From: Chelonoidis abingdonii
Taxonomy: Eukaryota > Chordata > Testudines > Testudinidae
Direction: 5' to 3'
DNA length: 64,000 nt
NCBI RefSeq assembly: GCF_003597395.2
Contig: NC_133770.1
Coordinates: 29,599,490 to 29,663,489, forward strand
The first letter of the stretch is position 1, and every line of letters starts with the position of its first letter. Below the pieces are notes generated by a model. That model worked only from the letters and a program-made list of their open reading frames with translations. It did no database searches and was not told where the DNA came from. Shown here piece after piece: positions 1 through 11,251 of this stretch. The position numbers and the translations under genes are program-made.

Positions 1-371
1 AAATACCAGCAGTAGGAGCCAGGCCTTTGTCAAACATACCTTCATTTCTCATCAGCCAACAATCAACCAAGAAGGAAAAATGAAGGACTTTTTAGCATCA
101 TAAAATAGAAATAGAGCCTCTTCTCATGTTCTTCTCAGTGCTGTGGGTCAGATTCTGACTTGAATTTTACCATTGAAACTTCATTGATTTCAGTGGAATT
201 ACTGGATTTACACTGGTGTACCTGACAAGAGAGTCCAGCCTATACTGTTTAAGGTTCCAATCCTGCAGCTGGTAGTGTGCAGTTGTACCTGTACGGACCC
301 CAATCTGCTGCAGTAGCGGTCCCTGTGAGCACAGTAATCTGCCCACACACTATCAGTTGTGAGATGTGGGC

Positions 372-713
372 CTAAATGTTGTTATCCCCCACATACCATG
401 TGAAGACAGAGTTTCCATTCCTGTGCACATCAACAAAGTAAAAAGGAATAAATACATCTTTTTCTTCACAAGTACAAAAGTTTGGTTCATCCCAATGTCT
501 GAAACTGAAAAGGGATTTGCATGGAAAGATTACTGTACGTACTAGTGCTAAGGTAACTTTTGCTAGGCACTGAAAGATGCTTATGGGCTCGAGTCCAGCC
601 ACATGCTTCTGTTCTGAGAGATTAGCCAGTTCCTTGCTGACTCTGTCCAAAACCAACTTCATGCTTTGCACTTGCTCAGCTGGGGATCTAACATGTTTCA
701 GACAGGCCTGGTG
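372..713 (-). other. Unidentified reading frame, possibly a coding relic
   Basis: One minus-strand frame is open from about 713 to a stop at 372-374, roughly 113 codons. The middle reads SMKLVLDRVSKELANLSEQK, an amphipathic helix-like stretch, followed by a Cys- and Phe-rich part ending in WYVGDNNI. The composition looks more protein-like than the random frames nearby. I do not recognise the family. There is no convincing start or splice border, and it is not any part of cyclin Y. It could be a transposon or retrocopy relic, an unrelated exon, or chance. Confidence 0.2.
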
Positions 714-2202
714 CCATCCATTTTATAGAAGCTTGTCCATTTTTGAAAAAAGTGACCAAATGTGAAAAGTAATGAAGTATTTAGCTGCAAAAATCTCTGA
801 AAAAGGTAGCCAAACATCATCATCATAATCATAATTATTAATAATAGTTTTTAACACAAACCAGATATTTAACATCAAACTTTAGGTGAATCAGGAGAAA
901 CTCAAGTGTTCCTAACCTCTGATTTTACCACAAAATTTCATCCAGTTTGTCTTGAAAGAAAGATGCAGCTAAGACATCAGACTATTCTATGATATTTATT
1001 TTCCATTCTCCTTGTGACATAGGGCCTCATTGCTCCTTCCTAACACAGTCAGGATTCCCATTGACTTAAGTGGAAGTTCTGGGTTCACAACAAATGGAAG
1101 ATCAAGATCATTAAATCAAAAGTCTAAAAATAAAACCACATTCCCTGAGTGAATTTGTCCTTTTATCTTTGGGGGAAAAAAACAGATTCCCCACCCTTCT
1201 CTTAAATTTTGCTTCTTTGCAATATTTCGACTGAAGCAGAAGTCCCAGTTCCATGTTGTTTTCTTGTGTAATTATGCACCATCACAGATACTAGTAGCAG
1301 GAAAGTGCAGAGCTCCAAAGAAAAGCACTTGTAGTCATTACTGCAGCATTACCGCAGATCAGCGGGTTTTGGTTTGTCTGTTTTTCTTAAATCACCACCA
1401 GGTATGTGATATTGTATGGAAGACACAGAACTGAGCCCAACAGGAGTTTTTTTGACTTTGTCTCGCTGCCCCCGCCCTCTCCCCCCAAAAAAAGGGAGGT
1501 AGTGATTTTAAAATTTCCTAGACAGCGAATTTAGGATTGATACATAATATGGAGCACATTTTGTGTCAGATGCTAACCTTATGCTGCCACATGAACCTTT
1601 GGACACAATAGGATATCAAAATTAAACAAAAGGTAAAGAATAGCATTGTGGCAATTTACTTTTCTTTTTTAAATGACAAGATTTTATTAAATAAGCATCC
1701 AGGACAGCTTTTATAAGATTGTCACTAGCAAGAGGAACAGCGGCCAACATGTGGAAGGGTTTTCATATCTTGAGCTTGTCAGATATTCAATACGGCTGTG
1801 ACAGCTGTAGAATTCATGTCACTAGGAGAGATTAAGGAGTATGGTGGAGTGACATATTTCACTAACTGAGTGCCCATTCGTCCTCTTCCTCTTATATCAG
1901 CTACCTCCTTCGTGAGTCAAAATGCGTTGTCACACTATGGCTTATGGGGCTTCCTGTTCCGTAAAGGACACCTTTCTATTCTTAAGAAAATCCACTCCTA
2001 TCTGGTAAAAATGGTTTGCAGACACCCAGCAAAATCAATAACCAGAAAGAAAAATAGCCTTCTCCTCCATACGTCAATTTAGCAAGTCAAACGTTTTCAG
2101 ATTAAACAAATTTTCACTAGCAGTTAAAAGTCAGAATACTCACTGCAAATACAACCAATACCCGTAAAGGGAGGGCAAGTTTTTTTTCTCTACACATGTG
2201 TA

Positions 2203-2224
2203 GACAGACAGACAGACAGACACA
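2203..2224. repeat. (GACA)n microsatellite
   Basis: About five and a half tandem copies of the 4-bp unit, followed by a short CACAC run. Confidence 0.8.
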
Positions 2225-2629
2225 CGAGTCCCTATAATTATAATGAAACTGTCTTGCAGGAATACCTGATAGAGACACACACTGAATCACTAAGCATTAG
2301 ACTCTCCTTATAAGGAAATATTGCAGGTGGGATGAACTCTCTCTTTACAGTTCGGTAGTGCTCTATTTATTCTATTGTTGGAAACCTGTTTCCAGGATAA
2401 GGAGAACTTGGGAACATTTGGTTGGATTCGTTAAATCCATATATTTCATATGGCAAATGTTGACTCTCTTATGTAATTACAATACTCTCATCACTGTGGC
2501 ATACTGTGGAGATGAACGTGGTACAAATGCTGAATGTGATCTAGGCACCAACAAATATCTTTTTGTATCTACATTCACCTAAATTTAAAAATTTTTTTTT
2601 GACTCTCTTAGGTACCCATCTGGCCCCTT

Positions 2630-2830
2630 TTATCATATTATCTGAGCATCTCACAATCATTTATGTATTTATTTTCACTGCAGCTCCGAGAGGCAGGGAA
2701 GTGCTATCACCACCATTTTACAGATAGGGAACTGAGACACAGAAAGTAAGTGATTTGCCCAAGGCGACACAGGAAGTCTGTGGTAGAGCACAGAACTGAT
2801 GTCCAATGGACCATCCTTCCGCCCCAATTC
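2630..2830 (+). repeat. MIR / CORE-SINE copy
   Basis: Contains the hallmark order of the family: ATCTGAGCATCTCACAATC, then CCATTTTACAGATAGGGAA, CTGAGACACAGA, GTGATTTGCCCAAGG and a degenerate CACAGGAAGTCTGTGG tail. MIR is an ancient tRNA-derived SINE found across amniotes. Confidence 0.8.
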
Positions 2831-3436
2831 TAGTGATCAGAATGCTTCTGTGTTTGTAGCACAAAGTGACAACATATAACTAGTGAAGACACCTATATAG
2901 TGTCCCATTTTCCTTGAGATATGGATAATATTAATACTGAGCACTTATACTGACTGAGCTAGCGAACTAAACAGTGACCCTCCTAGATCGTGCCACTACC
3001 ACCCAACCAGCAACATAGAACCTTGAGAGCAATGTTGCTTGGTGAAAAATGATGACATTCTCTGAGTTTCATCAAGGATGGAAGTAACTCCTAGAGAGGG
3101 AAGAGAACATATACCCAATACTCCTTCCATAAAGCCAGGTCACAGCTTGAGCACAAGCCAGCTATTCACCAAGACAAAAAAATGTTATTTAAAAGAGTTT
3201 TAATCAGCAATAAAATTCATTCTTTCAATTATTGTAGTTTCTGTGGTGTTATTTAATGCAACTTAGTATTTTAATTGTCTCAACCTCAGATATTAATTTC
3301 CTCACCTATCAGTACAAGAAATCTCTTTGCATCTTTGGAGGGCTTTGAGGAAATTAAATCTTTTTGTTTAATTATAAATTGGTTTTGCTGTAATATTAAA
3401 GGCTTTAATTAAAATGTTTTAATTAAGCCCTTAGAG

Positions 3437-4218
3437 CAGGGGTAGGCAAACTATGGCCTGGGGGCTGCATCTGGCTCTTCAGATATTTTAATCCGGCTCT
3501 TGAGCACCCACCGAGAGCAGGGTCCAGGACTTGCCCTGCTCCAGTGCTCAGTTGGGTAGTGGGGTCGGGGGCTTGCCCCACTCCGCACAGCTCCTGGAAG
3601 CAGTGGCATATCCCACATCTGGCTCCTAGACACAGGGGCAGCCAAGGGGCTCCACATGCAGCCCCCACCCCAAGTGCTGCTCCCGCAGCTTCCATTGGCC
3701 AGGAACCACGGCTAATGGGAGCTGTAGGGGCAGCACCTGTGGACGGGGCAGCATGCAGAGCTGCCTGGCCACACCTCTGCATAGGAGCCGGGAGCCAGGG
3801 GGCCGGAACGACATGCCGCTGCTTCTGGGAGCTGCTCAATGTAAGCACTGCCCGGAGTCTGCACCTCTGACCCCCTCCCATGCCCCAACTTCTTGCCCCA
3901 GCCTGATCCCCCTCTTGTCCTCCAAACCCCTTGGTCCCAGCTGGGAGCACCCTCCTGCACCCCAACCCCTCATCCCCAGAGCCCGCACCCCCAGCCAGAA
4001 CCCTCACTCTCCCATCCCACCCCCCCAAGCCTGTGCCCCAAACCCGGAGCACATTCCCACACACTGAACTCCTCATTTCTGGACCCATCACAGAGCCCAC
4101 ACCCCAAGCACGAGCCCTTACCCCCTTCCTGCACCCCAATCTCATGAGCATTCATGGCCTGCCATACAATTTCCATACCCAGCTGTGGCCCTCGGGCCAA
4201 AAAGTTTGCCCATCCCTG
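3437..4218. mobile_element. hAT-type non-autonomous DNA element (782 bp)
   Basis: The left end is CAGGGGTAGGCAAACTATGG; the right end, read inverted, is CAGGGATGGGCAAACTTTTT, giving terminal inverted repeats of about 16 bp. Flanking 8-mers CCTTAGAG (3429-3436) and ACTTGAAG (4219-4226) agree at 5 of 8 positions, as expected for an old hAT target duplication. The interior is GC- and C-rich and creates long accidental frames on both strands, none of which I regard as genes. Confidence 0.75.
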
Positions 4219-4954
4219 ACTTGAAGCATTACAATGAGAGTTTTGTTTGTTTTTGTTCCCCCCCCCTCCGCCCCCCAGAAAGTAGCTTTTACAACACAGG
4301 CCGGGGGTTCATTTCACTTAGTTCTTTCTCCAGGTGTACAGACTACAATCTAACCCACCACTGCTGCTGTCCATGCTTCTCAGGCAGCATCGCCAGGGTA
4401 TGCCTGCATGCCAAGGGGGAAGCAGTGCGGTCATCTCAAGACACTCAACATACTTTTGTTTTTAATAATGTTTGTTTTTAATAATATATTGATATATTAA
4501 AGAGGGACCGTCAAAAACCCAATAATTCAAGTCTTACTTATGACACATTGTAATCCGCTTTCCCAGAGATGTGCTGCCTGACAGCGGGCAAGCCTCCGAG
4601 AAGGAATGAGCAGTGGATGGCAGATCAGATGGCAGTCCAATGTGGGAACAGACTACAACAAAACACAGGCTTGTGCAGGGGAGGCTGGTCTCTACCCACA
4701 GTCAACATCTCAAAACTCAAAGCACTTGGCAGATTTTGGCTGAAGTTTGTAATGTGACAGCAAAGCCAACTTAGGAGTGTTTAAAAAAAAAAAAAAAAAA
4801 AAAAGGAAGAAGATTACTTTCCATGCAATCAGAGAGATCTGTTTCTAGGTCCCCACTGATGGCAATGGTGACATATGAGGAAATGGAAGTCAGAGGAGAA
4901 GGGAGAATATTTAACTAATGAATAACGTATTAAAAACACTATTGCATCATACTT

Positions 4955-5245
4955 ATAAAAGACATTTTATCCAAAGGTTTGGAAGCACGTTACAGAGGTG
5001 GGTATTATTATCCTCATATTTACAGACAGTGATACGGGAGCACCGGCAGATTAATGGTCTGATTTGGAAAAGTGCTGTGCATGTGTAGCTCCCTTTGAGT
5101 TCATTGGAAATTGCAGGTGCTTTGCACTTCAGAACATCAGGCCATGAATGTCTTGCCCAAACTCATATAACTAGTAAGTGGCACAGCCAGGAACAGAACT
5201 CAAGTCACTTGAGTTCAGGTCTCAGGTTCCAATCACTAGGATGCT
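4955..5245 (+). repeat. MIR copy split by a palindromic insertion
   Basis: The first part (about 4955-5062) has GAAGCACGTTACAGAGGTGG and TATTATCCTCATATTTACAG. The second part (about 5148-5245) has CTTGCCCAAACTCATATAAC, TAGTAAGTGGCACAGCCAGG and a TCTCAGGTTCCAATCACTAG tail. Between them sits an unrelated repeat of about 85 bp. Confidence 0.75.
5063..5147. repeat. Short palindromic repeat (CTGATTT...AATCAGG-type)
   Basis: The arms GTCTGATTTGGAAAAGTGCTG and, inverted near 5148, GGCCTGATGTTCTGAAGTGC pair around a centre containing CTCCCTTTGAGTTCATTGGA. It interrupts a MIR, so it inserted later than the MIR. I regard it as a miniature DNA element; family name unknown. Confidence 0.5.
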
Positions 5246-6104
5246 CGTTAATTAAGACAAAAGAATCATCAATAATTCAAACAGTATATTTAACTGATGA
5301 TCAAAATCAAATCAGTCAGCTGTGGGGTTTTATTTTTAATGATTTCTGTACAACAGGAATGGAGGACTGTATGTTCTCCGAAAATGTGACCACATTAACA
5401 AGATTCCTATGGAAACATAGGAGTAGTGGTGTGACAACCTGATGCAAACCATAGTCGCTACATTATTGCTTAATATATGCATAATAAAAGCCTGTCTTTT
5501 CAACTAGAATGAGGAATCTCTTCCACAACGGCTCACAGAATGTAAAATTTGGATAACAAGAGTTCATGTAATAGCATTCCATTGTATTTGACAGTCAGCT
5601 CTTTAAATTAAGTCCTATTTCTTTATGAGACAGAGCAATAAACTCATTGTATCAAACTATGGATAGCAGCTGCACTTGGCTAGCAGCATGCTCCAATACC
5701 TGTTTCCAAGTCACATGTGCCCAGAACAGCAAGGGCTGTAGGGGGCGAACCTTGCATGATTCTCCCCATATTCATGTCTCCTACTGACCAGCACAAATGG
5801 TGCTGACAGACGCTGAAGGGAGCCAAACCCACTGGCTATTCTCTATCAGAGGGAGGGAGGACTTGAAGAGATGCAAAGCTATAAGGACTGTCAAAGAGGA
5901 AGAATGGGGTCAAACGTCAAGGCTCTGCCTCTCTAATTTCACCTCCTGTACTCCCAAAATAAACCTGGTAAAAACTGCCCTACAAACACACACTGAAGAG
6001 GTGAAAATAACCAGCGTGGTTGCTTTTTTAAACCCGAAGCCAAGAATGTAGCAAAAACTGTGCCTGAAACCTGAAGAGACTCACCAGGGTCAGTAGGATA
6101 GAAA

Positions 6105-6205
6105 TTTCAGGCCAGATTCTCAGCTGGCGGAAATCAGACTATCTCCATTAGCCCATGAAGTCAATGGAGTTATGCCTATTTAAACCAGCTGCCGATCTGC
6201 CCCTT
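6105..6205. repeat. Short palindromic repeat (AGATTCTCAGCTGG-type)
   Basis: The left arm GGCCAGATTCTCAGCTGG and the right arm ACCAGCTGCCGATCTGCC pair around GAAGTCAATGGAGTTATGCC. Related copies are seen at about 17480-17562 and 38843-38900. Confidence 0.6.
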
Positions 6206-6761
6206 CATCTTTAGCACTCTATTTTTAGATAGACAAACTTCATCCTTAGCTATTCAATTTTTCACTGATATGACATGCCCCTCAAAGACACGTACGCAAC
6301 AAGTAAAAACAGCAGCCACCAATATGCTCCAGTCACTCATGCAGCCCTTGTGCATCCATAACTCTTACTAATGCCATTAAGCTACTGACAGTTGTCAAGG
6401 AGTCTTTGCTGGAAGCTATAACGACACACAGTAAACCTGACCAAAGTGAAATGATTTCAGAACCTAAAATTCCCAAAGACCTTTACTCCACCTGAGTATT
6501 ATATTAGTGGCCTGTAATATAATCACGCTGTATGAGCAAGATGTAAACCTGACCATGACACATGCTATGCAGCCTCCTGTAAAATTTGAGTAATAACTTC
6601 AATAATTTAATTTATTCTCCACGAAAATAACTGAAGTAACTTCCTTAGTCTCTACACAAAGTGTGATGAGAACCAACTCCTAACAACGTCCAGCTCTGTA
6701 CAGCTGCACAGAAACAAGGGTGGATCTGTTGAATGATTGATGTCATTTCCCAGACACTTAC

Positions 6762-6881
6762 CAGGGTGACAATGGCACATTCAGCAGTCAGTTGAGCAGC
6801 ACTGAATAATGTCCGAACAAAGCGGTAAATCTGTTTCTGCTCTGGGTCGTGTTTGTCGTAGTCTGGGGGCACTTCGGATTT
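6762..6881 (-). CDS. CCNY: CCNY exon F (120 bp): first helices of the cyclin box
   Basis: Acceptor CTTCCCCAG and donor GTAAGT flank exactly 40 codons starting [15 protein letters not shown], continuing [15 protein letters not shown] and ending [10 protein letters not shown]. This is identical, as far as I can recall, to human cyclin Y residues 154-193. It holds the first part of the cyclin box, including the IYRFVRTLF helix that helps form the CDK-binding face in this family. Both borders are phase 0. The next exon in human begins VYLERLLTYAEID; no such sequence is seen in positions 1-6761, so the following intron is longer than 6.7 kb and runs off the window. Confidence 0.96.
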
Positions 6882-6987
6882 CTGGGGAAGAAATATTTTC
6901 AAACAGGTGACAAACAAAAACACAGGCACAGGGAAAGGCAGCGGACTTTGTCTCATGAAAAAGACAAGAAAAGGTAGATGAGTTTAC

Positions 6988-7045
6988 CGAAAGGGGGTGA
7001 AGGTTTTCATCAAAAATATCTAAGAGCATCCTTCCATCTGTGTCC
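6988..7045 (-). CDS. CCNY: CCNY exon E (58 bp)
   Basis: A strong acceptor (CTCTCTTTTCAG) and the donor GTAAAC flank 58 bp reading (R)DTDGRMLLDIFDENLHPLS, equal to human residues 134-153 with Thr where human has Pro in DPDGRM. The first base completes the Arg codon begun in exon D (AG|G). It lies at the boundary into the cyclin box. DGRMLLDIFDENLHPLS distinguishes CCNY from CCNYL1, whose counterpart is clearly different. Only 106 bp of intron (6882-6987) separates it from exon F, in contrast to the multi-kilobase introns elsewhere, so the two are probably recognised by intron definition (inference). Confidence 0.95.
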
Positions 7046-9819
7046 CTGAAAAGAGAGAGAAACACTGCAATTTCACTGCCAGCATAAGACTGTGCATGCC
7101 TTTCACAAGCTAAATCAAGTCATATTAATTGTAGCATGATTTGTGCTGGCCATCTTGGTTGTAAGATGGTTATACTTTGGTATTACAACCGAATCCCATT
7201 TACTGAAGAACAGCAAGAGACTAGATGTAACTCCACAGACATTGACAATATTTGATTTATTTAAGTTAAGAACTTTGTGTAATTTTGGAATAAATATTAA
7301 TGATCAGAAAAGAGGTTGTACCAACAGCAGTAGTCAAAACCCAAGGCTTTGTTCCATGTGGCTTTCTAATTACAGTTTAACCTTTATTCGATGCATCCTT
7401 GCTATTCTGGTCATGGGCTTCTCCTGAACAGAGACTGTTGAATGTACTTTCAGGGAAGTTATAGCTTGGATATTCAGTGGGGATCTGAGATCACAAAATA
7501 TATTTAACTGGTGCTGTACTGGGGTGTACCAGCTTACTTTCACCTCTGCTCCTGGGAGTGAAGTATTTAATATCAAGTCTGAAGTGTTTTGTTATTGTTT
7601 TGTTTTCTGAGCACCCAAAGGCATGTTAGGCACTCCACAAATGAGAGACACGGTCCCTGTTTGACAGAGCTAAAAATCTACATATAATGAAAGTTGCAAC
7701 AGAGAACAACAAACAATGAAAAAAAGAAATTGGGGGAAGAAGGGATGACAATTACAACAATACAGTCAGAGAGTTGGGTTAACTATGGAAAAATGTAGCT
7801 AGGATTAGTCTGATCTATCAATAGTTTCTCTCGAAAATATTATTATAACACCTGATTACAGTTTGGGAAGTTAGAAAGTAATCTAGTTTTGGGTAAATCT
7901 AGTGTGCTGGAGAGAAAAAGAATGAATGAAATATTTCTTAAATAGTTTCTTCTCTTGCAAAGCAGGGGTCAGATTCAATTTCCAGTACAGTCAGACCATT
8001 GACATCTATGGGAGCTGGACTGTGCTAGTAAACCAACAACCATGACAAGTACTGATAAATCCTATATACACTGCTGCTTCACTTTTGGTTGTGGGGCTGG
8101 GAAACTGAACTTTTAACAAATTATTACTGTTACAGTAGCATGAACAATGGAGTGCTGTCCTCAAATTGTCCTTTTAATCTTGAGTCATAGACCATCCTTT
8201 CATGTCTGTTCTCTAAGAAAATGTAATAGAGATTTCAACAGCTTCACTTCTAGAACTGTTTCTGAAGAGTACAGCAGAGGGCGCATTTACAACATGTTGT
8301 GTATCAATGCACATCTACAGAAGACAGTCCAGTTCTTTCTTGATAAATTCACCTCTCAGTTAGAACAGTGAAAGACGCAGTCAAGCTTCCCAACAGGAAA
8401 ACGTTCAGTGCACATAGCTCTCAGATGATTGGCACTGATGCCCTTTAGGTACAAAATCAAAACAAGAGCAGAAAATATTTTCGTCTGGTTGCGTCACTTA
8501 AAAAAAAAAGTGATCCTAGACAACCATCCCCATTTACCCACCTAACCCTCACCAAGAAGGGTGAATGTGACAAGTATCACATTCATGAGGTGATCCTCAG
8601 GCCTCAATCACGTAAACATTTACCCATGCTTATCTTGTTACCTACTATAGTTACAGGCTACACTCTCATTGAAGACTGTGGGATTCTGAGCAGAGTCAGA
8701 TTACTATAAACTGAAATAAATTAGCTAAGATTTCCACTCCCCATCTATTTTTTCCAGTTTGTTTACTTTGCACTTTTAGGTTTCAATCCAAAGTCCTTTG
8801 ATGGGTTTTGGATCAGGTCTTTACAGCACTTTTATAAAAGTTAGTTTAAGTGTTTCCCTGTAGAGGCTGCACAAGTACCTACTAATGCAGACCATCACAC
8901 CTGTGCAAACAGAGTCCCACCAGCTTCAATGCTCGTGGATCCCAATGCAAAATTCACCCAGGTACTTAGGTACATCCTTAACATTAAGCATGTGAGTAGG
9001 CCCATTGAACTCAACAAGATTATTCACATGGTTGAATGTAAGCACATGTTTAAATGTTTTGTTGGATTGGAGCCTAAGTCATTTCCTCCCCAAATGAAAA
9101 GACCCGTTTAAAAACAAACTTCAGTAGGGAAGCTGAAAACCCTTTCTAACAATTTCAGGAAAAATCATTTAAAGGGTGCTCTCAGAAAACAGAATTGTTA
9201 AAAAAAAATAGTCAATTTACAAAAATAAACTCTAACAGTATGAAGTGAATAGTTGATTTCTAGATCTCTCTCTCGCCCTCTTCCTGATCGTCACCACACC
9301 CGAGCTAAAACCAAACAAACATTACCTGGTATTGGCACACTTATTTTGGTGAATAATTTTGCTCCTGAGGCTAACTCACTTATTTATAATGCCATTCCCA
9401 TTGCACTATATATGAGTTTTTATTTCATGCCATATCACTGCTGATAACTCAGAACTACTCACTGACCCAATGGTTCCTAAAGCAACCTTTACTAAAGGGC
9501 AAACTAGAAGCCACAGCAGGACGCAGTTTAGATTTGTGTGTTGTAATTTGTACTATTTTTTATTAGTAAGTGACCATAGTATGTGCTAGTAAAATGGTTA
9601 AACGGAAGTCCAGATTTTCTAATACTACAATGAATTTGAACCACACTTAGTCATCATTAATATTATTTTTTTAAAACTGTCAATTTATTGCCACAAAAGC
9701 AATATAATCTATAGAGAACTCTCTTTAGCCCAGGGTGAGGGGAAGCTATAAACAAAGGGGGAAAAAATTAATAAGAAACACTGAACATTTTTTTAATAGG
9801 AGAATCATTATTTACATAC
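7046..9819 (-). other. CCNY intron between exons D and E
   Basis: 2774 bp. It holds an ancient interspersed-repeat fragment at about 7605-7690 (GGCACTCCACAAATGAGAGA followed by a GTCCCTGTTTGACAGAGCT motif) and a palindromic repeat at about 8900-9080. I see nothing else recognisable. Confidence 0.75.
8900..9080. repeat. Dispersed palindromic repeat (AAGCAYGTGAGTAG-type)
   Basis: Contains TTAAGCATGTGAGTAGGCCC, ATTGAACTCAACAAG and TATTCACATGGTTGAATGTAA followed by a TAAGCACATGTTTAAATG arm. Similar blocks occur at about 24285-24460, 38400-38525 and 50120-50212. Confidence 0.55.
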
Positions 9820-9855
9820 CTGTTTTTGATGTGGTAATATATTGCAAGAGCTACA
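9820..9855 (-). CDS. CCNY: CCNY exon D (36-bp microexon): start of the cyclin fold region
   Basis: Acceptor TTTACAG and donor GTATGT bracket 36 bp. With TG from exon C it reads (C)VALAIYYHIKN plus AG of the next Arg, equal to human cyclin Y residues 122-133. This hydrophobic stretch precedes the cyclin box and probably forms the helix N-terminal to it (inference by analogy with other cyclins). Both borders are phase 2 and the length is 12 codons, so it could be skipped without changing the frame, although that would remove a conserved helix. The next intron in the transcript is 2774 bp. Confidence 0.93.
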
Positions 9856-9912
9856 CTGTAAAGCAAAATATAGAGTTAATCTCTTGGAACCGAATTTAAG
9901 ATTATAAATACA

Positions 9913-9960
9913 TCTCTCTCTCTCTCACACACACACACACAGACACACACACACAGACAC
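9913..9960. repeat. (CT)n(CA)n compound microsatellite
   Basis: A CT run of about 7 units passes straight into CA repeats interrupted by two CAGA units. It lies 58 bp upstream of exon D, inside the intron that precedes that exon, close to where branch-point or polypyrimidine signals could be affected; no effect is shown. Confidence 0.85.
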
Positions 9961-10983
9961 CCATCCCCCACATACAAATTTAAAACAGCACAAAGCCCAG
10001 ATAGTAAAAGACACTGTTGAAACTGATTTAGGAGTATTTTGCTGGCAGACAGTGTCCACGTTTCACTGTGGATAAATTGCCATATGGAACATTCATACTC
10101 TGCATATCGAGTCAGTCACATTTCCATAAAATTCTGTCTTCCTTCTCCCCCCTCATCTCATGTACTCCGTACCATGACTTCTATTTAAAGGCCTAATCCC
10201 ATTTAAGTCAATGACAAAACTCTCATTGACTTCAAAGATGCAAGATAAGGCCTTAGAAGGATTGGATATTCTCTGGAATGTAAAACAGAGGTCAGTCATT
10301 AATAAAAGTGCTTTTGTAAGACCCCTGGATGAACTCCTCCATGGACCTTCAGGCTATTATCAACTGCATTTGTAGATCAGTGGTTTTGCCAATGTTGCTA
10401 AGCTAATGTGAATTACTTCTCCTGTAGTGGCTTGTGTGATTTTTACTTTTAAATCCATTACATTTTGGCTGTCTCCCAATTTAGCTACTGAAATACCAAG
10501 CTTTTTTTTTTCTTTTAATTAAGCATAAATTTACAAGTTACTTATTTTATTTTAACATTATAGTATGCGTTTTTCTTGCTCTCAGCCAAGCATTTATATT
10601 TGCTCTCTACTTAAAAGTCAAACTAAAAAATTAAACATGAAAGTCTTCACAGACAGTTCAAAACTTTAATTGTGTGCAAATATGGCAAACTGATCTAATT
10701 CATCCCTGAGAACAAAAAAATATGGCTTCCTCAGATTATTTGTCAGTTTTCAGCTCCTGACTGAACAACCCCACAGTTGCAGAAGGTAAACACCAAAAGA
10801 CAAAGCAGAACCACCAACCTAACTACTTGTTCTAACATCCTGAGCAGCCACTAGAACTAACAGGGGAATAAAGAGGAAGGAGGGACTTCATTGTTCCTAT
10901 TTATTGACAATTTGTTCTGTCAATGATTCATTGTTACATGCTAGTCTAGTATTTTCTTTTAATGAGTCTGACATAAAAGGCTC

Positions 10984-11251
10984 AGTCATAAATATAAAGG
11001 GAAGGATAACCACCTTTATGTACGCAGTAAATCCCTCCTGGCCAGGGGTACAGAATCACTTACCTGTAAGGGGTTAATCAGTTCAATTAATCAAGTTGGC
11101 ACCTGTCCAGAAGGATCAATGGGGAAAGAAGATGCTTTCAAATTGGGGCGGGGCAGGTGGAGAGGGCAGAGACCAGTTTTGTTGGTGCTTTTTTTGTTGG
11201 TTCCCTCTCAGGACCAAGAGAGACCAAACAGGTAAACCAGCTCCTAACAAG
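10984..11251 (+). mobile_element. ERV-type LTR, 5' fragment (268 bp)
   Basis: Starts AGTCATAAATATAAAGGGAA and runs parallel to the start of the full LTR at 12674-13540, which lies on the opposite strand. Shared blocks include TTACCTGTAAGGGGTTAATC, GTTCAATTAA and AGGTAAACCAGCTCCTAACA. It stops abruptly at AACAAGAT, where the CR1 3' end begins. It is a broken element with no coding capacity. Confidence 0.75.

Larger units (their letters stand above)
1..6761 (-). other. CCNY intron downstream of exon F (partial)
   Basis: No further cyclin Y exon was found here. Contents: an unexplained reading frame (372-713), a (GACA)n run, MIR copies at about 2630-2830 and 4955-5245, a hAT-like element (3437-4218), a 22-A run (4783-4804) and a diverged palindromic repeat (about 6105-6205). 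The rest is AT-rich sequence with no recognisable feature. Confidence 0.8.

Noticed and set aside
3423..4151. A 242-residue minus-strand frame and overlapping plus-strand frames
   Set aside because: They lie in the GC-rich core of a hAT-like element, are open on both strands at once, and are of biased Gly/Pro/Ala composition without a domain.
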